Program-made: the position numbers and the translations under genes | Notes under the pieces: model-generated | What the model saw: the letters and a program-made list of their open reading frames with translations, nothing else | What the model was told of the DNA's origin: nothing | Database searches by the model: none | Shown here: positions 1-9,100 of the stretch, one piece after another | How positions within the stretch are numbered: the first letter of the stretch is position 1 | Layout of the letters: each line of letters begins with the position of its first letter | Assembly (NCBI GenBank): GCA_963576735.1 | Contig: OY755190.1 | Span: forward strand, 7,495,695 to 7,559,694 | Length of the DNA stretch: 64,000 nt | Direction of reading: 5' to 3' | Origin: Bedellia somnulentella | Lineage: Eukaryota; Arthropoda; Insecta; Lepidoptera; Bedelliidae

Positions 1-32
1 TTTACATGACATTTGGATAATTTATCTTTCAG

Positions 33-129
33 GTCAATAGTGAAGAGCGTTGGCTTCTTTACCCTCGGTGTGGCTATCGCCAGAGAATGCGTTGGTCTCG
101 AAGTAATGCCTGCTGTGCCGCAATTATAA
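33..129 (+). CDS. Last coding exon of a TOMM6-like small outer-membrane translocase protein
   Basis: A polypyrimidine tract and AG end at base 32. The exon starts with one base completing a split codon, then 31 codons and a TAA at 127-129. The peptide has a short hydrophobic stretch (VGFFTLGVAIAR) followed by GLEVMPAVPQL at the C-terminus. TOMM6, a roughly 60-residue single-pass subunit that stabilises the TOM import pore in the mitochondrial outer membrane, has the same order: a hydrophobic segment with G-V-x-x-A-R, then a leucine and methionine-proline-rich tail. The match rests on this short pattern only. The rest of the gene is left of the window. The exon continues without a splice site into the start of the sulfatase gene 27 bases downstream, so the two may share a transcript. 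It could be another tiny tail-anchored mitochondrial protein. Confidence 0.45.
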
Positions 130-156
130 AGTGATTAAAACATTCGCAAGCACATA

Positions 157-3100
157 ATGTTACGTTGGAACCTTTTAGTTTTCTCTTTATTATTTGCTAG
201 TGGATACAGTCGCAATATAGTGTTATTTTTAACGGATGATCAAGATGTAGTATTAGATGGAATGGTCAGTTCATAATGACGTTATATTATACTTAATAAA
301 GTTATTTAAGTTATAAAACAGATTGTTTTGTTGCTTCCAGAGTCCTATGAAGAATGTGCATCGATTCATATCTAGTAAAGGAATAACATTTACTAATTCT
401 GTAAGTTTATACCTATTCACTTCTCTTAAATATTGATTACTATAATCAGAGTCTATAAACTTGCTAAATTAAGGATAAAAGAGACCCTTTGATTAATAAT
501 TGGAAAGTTATTTATTGCACATCTTACATTCTAACTATGTTCCATTGCTGACATCATTTATAGTCTCGTAGTTAGGAAGCTGGCTTGTCCTCACGCCGTT
601 AAATCTTATCAGGGTTGGCAGAGACTATTGATCGCCACTTTGTACAATTGTGGCACATCTCTACTTTCTTTCACATCTATCCATCTTTTCATTCTCTTTT
701 ATTCTTCATACTTTGGCCACCTTCCTTTATGAGCACACCCTCTATTTGGTCCAAATGTGTATCCTACTAACATTACCATCCTCATTGGCTCTATAGATCT
801 CTTTCACCAATTTACTGTCATCTATAATCTTTATGTGCCCAAACCATCTCAACAATCCTTTTTCTATCTTTTTTATAATATCATCTTTCTCAATGCACCT
901 TTCACAGATTGGTGGTATATATTGCCTATAAAGCAGGTTCATATGACGCCCATTTGAGGAGGTGTGGTAGAGCAATTTTAAGCTGACTGTTTTATTAATA
1001 TACAAAGGAAACTACGATTTCAAAAACAAAGATATAAATTGCTTATGAGTGAATAAATGCTTTTGTATAAATAAAGTGTCGAAAACAAATAAATTTTAGT
1101 TGTCAATGATTCAATGAGATATATATGGGCACATATATATTCAATCAATGGTTTATATTTACCAGCTTTTTGCCTACGGCTTTGCCCGCATGTAATTCGG
1201 TTATTTTGCAATGTGAAGCACAACTATAAGAAAACTTCTTATTCACATGATTTCCCTCGGGAATATATTTTTTCCGACATAAGATGTACCCTATTATTTA
1301 TTCCAGACTTCTATCTATACATCTGCAAAATTTTAAAGCAATTGGTTCAGTAGTCACGGTATGAAAGCGGAACAAACAAACTCACTTTCTAATATTATTA
1401 GTAAGAATTGAATACATTGTGATAATAATGAATATATTTATATTATCACGGCTATAGAGCCTTAGTAGGAATGGCCAGAGCGTCAGAAATTCCTGGGGAA
1501 AGTGTGAAAAGACAGTAAAGGGCGATTCCGCTATAGACGATTTGCGACATTAATTTTTTAATCACGTTATTAGTTATATTTTTTGTTATTAGTGGAAAGA
1601 AGAAAGTCGAAATTTGATATAAAATCTATTTTTATCTGATTTTACTCAGTATTTGCTTTTCGGGCGCATTACTAAAGTTCACCATCCAAAGAGTTGTTAC
1701 AAACTGTAAAATCATGGCTGCCAACACTGGCGCGAAACAGCTGTCGCTGACAGTTTCAGGTATGTTTCACCGGCTAAACGTGTAGTGACCATACTTATTT
1801 ATCCTCATATATCAAAAAATGTAAGTATATGTTGTTATTTATTGAGTATTATAGACTACTAGATCACATTATTAACTTGTTGCACCCGCGATACAAAAGA
1901 TATAAAAGTTCATTTTTTTCACAGAAATGGAGAGCTATTATTCTGAAACTTTGCAAAAGTAAGAAGAAATTAAAACTTTACTTAAATGAATCGTTTTTAC
2001 GAGTGTAATGATTGCTAGATTAAAATAAACCTTATCTAAAATTGGTTGCACCCGCGATCTTAATGTCAGATCGCGGGAGCAAATTTTTATCACTTCACCT
2101 TTTTGTGTAATTAATTACATATTTTGTTATTTTGTTGTGCCTTGATAATAATATATGGTAAATACGATTGATGATATATATTTAATATCTGTGTTTTTAT
2201 TTACATTTTGTCCGTTTTAGAGAATTTGCGGTCAAATTGACAACAGAGCAACTCAAGAAGACTGCTGCATTCTTCATTAAAAGAAAATCCTGAGCTTCAT
2301 GCCAAACACCATCGGTGCCCGTCGGGAAAGAGCTCGTGATACCAAACGGAGGGAAGTAATGAATAGGAAAACGGAGACAGATAAAGATTTGAAAATATTG
2401 GCTAAAATCAGATCCGAAGAAAGAATGCAGGCAACTAGAAAGCGGCGTAAAGAAGAACAAGTTTAACAAGCTTGTACTAGATAGGAATAGATAGCTTGTA
2501 TAGATAATCCTCATAGGGAAGGCTGTAGCAAAAGTAAAACGTAATCTACCATTACCAAAGCTGTGGATGTTGTATAAAAAATTGCTTCTGAATTCCATAT
2601 TGCTCCATTTGACGAAAATGACACCCCTAAAGCAGCGCCTCGAATGCTAACGGATGAAGGGAAAAAACTGATTTATGATTTTAATAATAGATATTTTAAT
2701 AAATAAGCAGCCAACTGCCCGGCTGCTTCTGTTTAATCTCCTGTCTTACCGAAAGATATTTATTAGATATTTGTGCTGGTTAGTATGTAATTGTAGAAAA
2801 AAATATACTCAATATCGTTATGTGGGAATATGTCAGAGCGATATAGATCAAGATGGAGAAGTCAGAGTACAATTTATGACGACAATTGAGGGCAAACGTT
2901 ACACAGAAATTGTTAATGACATAGCAGACGGGCAATTTGATGAAATTATCGCGAAGCTGGAACCAGAGAAAAAGACTGAAGGAAATAGAATGATAATACA
3001 ATTTCCGGCAAATATTGACGTATTCGAAAAAATACATTAATATAAGTGATAACAAAAGTATGCTAATTAGTAATAAATATGTTTTGTTCTCTGATTTTGT

Positions 3101-6100
3101 TTCTATATAAGTTAAATTGATGTTTGTATTCACTTAAATTAGACTGGTTGCACCCGCGATAATTTAATGTTGCACCCGCGATTGATTAAAAAACTAATAA
3201 TTCATTGTCTATTTTGTTTTGAGTTTTTGTTTTATTTACTTTGCTACTTAAACAGCCTACAAAATACTAAGGCATAACATATTAAATGTATCACAATTAA
3301 CTGATTTATGCGTTTCCTGTCTATGATCTGGAAAGGTTGGGCCAAATACGTTGCACCCGCGATGGCACTTTGAACCTTCCTCCGAGCTTTTTAAATACTA
3401 TTTGAAAATCTTTCTCAACTAATATAAAGGGAAAATATTAAAATGTAGCCTTTTAAAGACTCATTTCATTAAAAATGTTTTTTATTTAATTAAATCGAAC
3501 TAAAACATGCGTCTAAATGTTGCACCCGCGATAATGGAATGACCCTAAAATAAAAGTTGTTGCTGATGGGTCTCCATAACTTACTTTTACTTACAATATA
3601 TTTATATTCATTATTTATTCATAATTTATTCTCATTTGCATTTCTATTGCATATTAAAACAATCAAGTTTCATTTATAACAACTGTTTAAAAGTGATTGA
3701 GAATTTTGTATACTACCCCATTTTTTCCCGTAGGTGTTTGTCAGAAACAAAACCCTTAGATTTTGGGACTTTTTTAAGTGATATTTGGTAGATGAGGTTG
3801 GAGGTGGAGACCCATCAGCAACAACTTTTATTTTACTGTCTTTTCACACTTTCCCCAGGAATTTCTGACGCTCAGGCCATTCCTACTAAGGCTCTATAGC
3901 TGTGAGAATAATGTATGAGTGACTGTCTCAGATGAAAAAAATGTATAAGGTTTTAAAGTGTAATAAGTCATTCACTAGGCCTAAAAATCACCCGAATTTA
4001 AAACAACACAGGGGGCTGCTTTGCAAATATTAGCGATTATTTTGCAAAATAAAGCTGCATATTAAGCTTAATCAGGGGGCCAAGGCTGCATTCTTCAATA
4101 GAATTTTGTATGGATTTGGTTTGCAACATCCTAATGGGGCTAACTTCGGTCGAGTGTTATGGATGGCTACTAGGATAAATTTGAACGCGGCTCAATAGGA
4201 CTCGATCAAACTCTATCTATATATTTATATTCAGCTTCTCTTTAAATTATCTTATTTCAATAGGCTAGAAACACGTCTGCCATCGCTAATAGCAATTAAA
4301 TATGCCCCAATACGTTCCAGTACACTTCATCACCAATATGCTGCCCCAGTCGGGCGAGCATCCTCACTGGACAGTATCCTCACAATCATCTGACTCATAA
4401 CAACTCAGTGAGTGGAGGATGTTATGGCGCCAGTTGGCAAATGCATTCTGAGCCCAACACCTTCGCTGCTGTGTTGCAGAAGAACGGGTACAATACTTTC
4501 TATGCGGGGAAGTATTTGAATCAAGTAAGTACACTACACATGTAGTAACTAACATAATGTCTTCATAAATTTTCGAATTAAATACTGTCGGAATTACACA
4601 TTAAGGATTAGAATGACTATATTAACTTTAGCCAAACGGCTTATTTTCGTATTGAATATTCCTTCTCTATCTCAAACATAACATTAACGTCTCAAATCCC
4701 CGATGGACCTGCAGAACCACAAATACTTCTGAACATAAAGTGGCATGCTTGTCACCTGGTTTTCGGAGCACCGACGTTTTGCTTAGACACTGTATTCACG
4801 TGAAAGGGGCAGCAGGCCTACCTAACTAAGTCAACTCAGCCATGTGAGAGTCCTTAAGATGTTATCACTCGCCGTTAACAACCTTGAGAAATATTGGATT
4901 GAATCAGGCGTTACTTTGCGGAAATCCATAGCAATACTAATATTAATAAATTTCTTCGCTTAATTCCGCTAAATACCTGCAGTCTTGATGCAACATGCAC
5001 TGTGCACCGCCCACCCTCCCACTTATATTATACAAAATTTTGCTATTAAAGTTGCGTTCAGAACAAACAATAGTTTGAAACGTTATCTATGTAATCAAAA
5101 AGACAAATTAAATAAACACAGACAATCTGGTGTTTACAAAATTGTTTGTCCTGAATGCAACAGTGTCTACATTGGGCAAACTGGTAGAAGTTTTCTAACA
5201 AGATACGGGGAGCACGTGGCAGCATTCAAAAACGACCATTCAGAAAGGTCTCACTTTGCGAAACATCTTTTGGATACTGGACACGTTCTCCCCGATAATC
5301 ACAATCTGGAGATTTTACATACTTGTAATAAGGGATTAGGATTCTTTTAGAGAAACTTGAAATCTCCAGATATGATAATGATAATTCCGTTGCACTGCTG
5401 AATGAACAGCTGGGCTACACCGTTTCCCCACTTTTGACTTTTTTTCTAATAATATAGTGACTCGTCATTGATGTTCTTTGGGTGGGGGAGTGGGGAGCCT
5501 GGCCTATAAATATCACCGCAAAATCGTATGACCGGCACTCGGTGGTCAGCTGCCGAACTGTCTACTGCTCGACAATGACTCGTGTTGAGTCGAAACGCGT
5601 CGCATGTTTGTGGTTGCCTGTGGTTTTCGCTTGCGGGTGTGTGTGTGGTGCATTGTCTGCTTTTCGATTTCTTGTAAGTGGGAGGGCGGGCGGTGCACAG
5701 TGCATATTGCATGAAGACTGCAGGTATTTAGCGGAATTAAGCGAAGAAATTTATTAATATTAGTATTACCTTGAGAAATTACATCGTCGAAAACGTAACG
5801 AACGAACACGTAACTATCATGAGACCCAATAGGTCCCTCAAAGACTTACCCTAATTGATAACAGCTCTACCAAACTGGCTGATATGGGTTACCACACCCA
5901 GAAACTCCCATTTTACATTAAGATATTGTAAAATACAACTGGTTACTTTGTTCTTTACTCAAATAATTCATTAATATTTTCAGTATGGTGAAAAGGTGAC
6001 AGGTGGCCCAGGAAAGATCCCACCCGGTTGGAGTGATTGGTACGGCCTGGTCGGCAACTCTGTGTATTACAACTACACTCTGTCGAGCAATGGCGTACCT

Positions 6101-9100
6101 ACTTTCTCCTCGGATTTGTATCTGACCGATGTTCTGGTAAGTCTTATTTATGTTTGTTTGCTTGTCTCTGTTAAGCATATCAGCAGAATATGCATTAGGT
6201 CTTTCTGGTCTTCAATTTAGAATAACACTAAGCCGTGGGCTGTCGTTACCGCGACTTATGGTTGTAGTTAATTTTAAGATATTGTTGGGCGATGTGATTG
6301 GAGGCCCATTATCAACTATCTTTTGTTTTACTAACTTTCAAGAGTGGTAAGTATATTTACTAGGTTGGCATGGGACCGTCGGATGCCAATAAAAGGAGCG
6401 AAGCGAGCAATTGCCTGACTCTCAGATATTACTTATCGTTGAACGATTTATTCTACAAATATCTCAACACGCGTTGCTAAGCAATTTCTTATGATTCTTT
6501 GAATATACTTGTTGGTGTACCTCAACGCGTGATTAATTCTACACAAAACTTCAAAGGAGTTAGATTCCTGATTTTGGAAAACTTAAATTGTTAACAATTT
6601 TTAAAAAAACATATACATATGCGTTTATGGATCGGATCAATTTTGGAGGCGAGCCATTTCTCCACGTCGCACCGTCAATCCTGAATGCTTGTTGATTGCC
6701 AAAATTAGAGTAATCGGAAATGGTGGATCAAGCATAAGCCCCATATGAAAACAATGGTGTAAAACCACGCACTCGGTATTCCAAAAATATGTTTCCTTGT
6801 AATGTCATTTAAAAGTTCTTCCAATTAAAGTTTAAAAATTCTGGAAATTAAATCGGGTCTATGTTCTTGAAAGTTTTCATGCCACCCGAGTTCTCCATTA
6901 GGAAAAAGTAAAGGAAAGGCTAAAGGGTCAATATTGGGACTGGTTGATTTGAGTGTAGTTAAATGTTGACAATATTCTTGTACAGAAAAGTCTATATTTA
7001 GCGGAGGTTCACCGTTTTCTCCTACAAAGATGACCGCTACCTCATTATTGCATGGAGTGTTATAACGACGCAAATCAAGCGATTTATGTTTATAAAACTG
7101 CATTGATACCGAATATTTGGGTCGGTTCTCTGAGGCTGCTTTTAATTCCTCTTCAGCTAAAATTTCACCCACCCTTTTGTATATTTTGACAAAAAGGTTG
7201 GATTCATTGAGCATTGTTTGTAAGGAACTCATTATATTGCTTCTACATATATTATTTCTCGAATCCGATAATTAACTATTATGAAACGGAACGTTTATGT
7301 CACCGGGTGTCAGTCAATATGGCGTCTGAGATTTGTCTGTCAGCAGTCAGTACCATTAGAATTTAGCAAAATACTCGGCAATTCGAATTTTGCGGATACA
7401 TGTTGTCGACTCAAAATCATTATTTTTGTATGTTTTATTATTCAGGTAAGGTTTCGATCGAGTCTACCCTACCCCATGACGAAATTATTAATATAGATAT
7501 CATAGATGTACTAATAAAAAACCGTAGATAAGTCATGCGCGCTCAAAAGTGGCACTTAAAAAACAGGCTAAATGGCTCATCTGACTTCAGTCGCGCACTA
7601 GCTGCCGTCGCAATCGTTCACCTGTTTTGGCGTGTTTGTTTATCAAAATAATCGAGAATGCCGTCGTGTGTGATGAGATTTTGCACAAACTATAGTAGAA
7701 AAACTACTAAAATGATGAGATTACTTATCATTCGTAAGTATTATAAATTTACAACGTTTTAATTATAATTTATAATAAATCGTGCGTATAGGTCTTAATT
7801 ATTCTTTGTCAAACGGTCGTCTTAGTGTCATATTTCACGACGGTACAGAGAAAATATGTTTATCTCTTTTTAGCGCTTGCTTTAAGATGTGCCATCTCGC
7901 CTACATTTCAAATGTATTTCTTGGTGTGTTGTTTGGATATATTTCGAGTGGTGTGCGTTCATCTGCCGCAATCGGTGCCACTCGTAAGCGCCGGTTTCCT
8001 CGTAAATGACCTATCTAACGTTTCTAATCTATGATAGATATACTATATTTTTAATGGTGATCATTCCTCCGTGGTACATACGATTTTTATCAAAATTGAC
8101 ATAAACCATCTATACATGGTCCTTTACCGCCGTTGGTAATTTCAGGGTTCTGAGTTGAGCCGTTTAGGAGGAGTACGATCACAACGAAATGCAGAAGTCG
8201 GGGGTAAATGGAGCTTCGCTCCAATAAAGGCTTTTTTATTACCTTGCCAATTATGATAGTGAACAGCGAATGATTTATTAAACCTATTCATATGATCTGT
8301 TACAGTCACCCGAAAAGTACTTGTTACTTAAACTCAAGGCAAAATCTTTGGGGTTGTCAGTGATTACTGATCGCATATTTCTACTATCCTGATAAATGTT
8401 TCTCACATTCAGCAATTTTCTCGTATTTTTTTTCATTATACTTATTTTGGACTCCGTCTTAGTAAAAAAAAAGATTCCTCTCTGGTTTCAAAACGTCATG
8501 CGTGGCCATCCAGTACTTTTCTAATTCCTTAGTACATATCTTTTCCGCAATACTTTCATTTGACATTGCCATCAACATCTAAAAATGCCTTTTTATCTTT
8601 TGTATCTAAATGTAATTGTAATTATTAGTTACAAAATGCATTTTTTTATAATTTCTATTTAAATATGAAATATATAACCAAACATTTTCCCCTTTACAGC
8701 GCGACCTCACAATAAAGTTCATAGAAAACCAGTCAGAATCGAAGCCGTTCCTAATAGTTGTGGCGCCCCCGGCCCCGCACCAACCGTTCACGCCCGCGCC
8801 GCGACACCAAGGAGTGTTTGGAAATATCAGTGCGGTTAGACATCCTAATTTTAATGTTAAAGCTGAGGTAAGTGTAGACAATTTATGTAAATATTTTGTT
8901 ACATAAATTGTCATATTAATGTTATCTAAAGATTAGTAATATATTCGGATCATAAATTCCTCAGCAACACGTGAAAGTTCATATGGGAAATTATTGTCAA
9001 ATTAATTATTGACAATGGATTTTCAACATCTCAAGAAAGGCTTATTAAGTCCAGTACCCTGAGTCCCCTTATACGACACGCAAAAATATAGGATAACGAT

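Larger units (their letters stand above)
1879..3532 (+). repeat. Six direct copies of the 14-mer GTTGCACCCGCGAT
   Basis: Exact copies start at 1879, 2045, 3147, 3169, 3350 and 3519, all in the same orientation; a degenerate inverted copy (GATCGCGGGAGCAAA) lies near 2068. They surround the coding part of the transposon at 1520-3545 and reach to within 14 bases of its right end. Repeated subterminal motifs are typical transposase binding sites; that role is inferred here. Confidence 0.9.
1520..3545 (+). mobile_element. Sola-like non-autonomous DNA transposon, family 1
   Basis: The ends are GGGCGATTCC on the left and GGAATGACCC on the right, which are imperfect inverted repeats (8 of 10). A 4-bp duplication, TAAA, flanks the unit at 1516-1519 and 3546-3549. 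The uninterrupted SINE-A at 3711-3925 shows the same site without the insert. Inside are short exon-like stretches with splice signals (1713-1760, ATG then a GTATGT donor), a basic ORF at 2299-2466, and a C-terminal ORF ending at 3040 whose end is homologous to that of the element at 15457-18293. Six copies of one 14-mer occupy both sides of the coding part. No DDE catalytic core is visible, so it is an internal-deletion derivative. Sola is proposed from the 4-bp duplication plus the accompanying basic and Cys-rich protein type; this is not proven. Confidence 0.72.
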
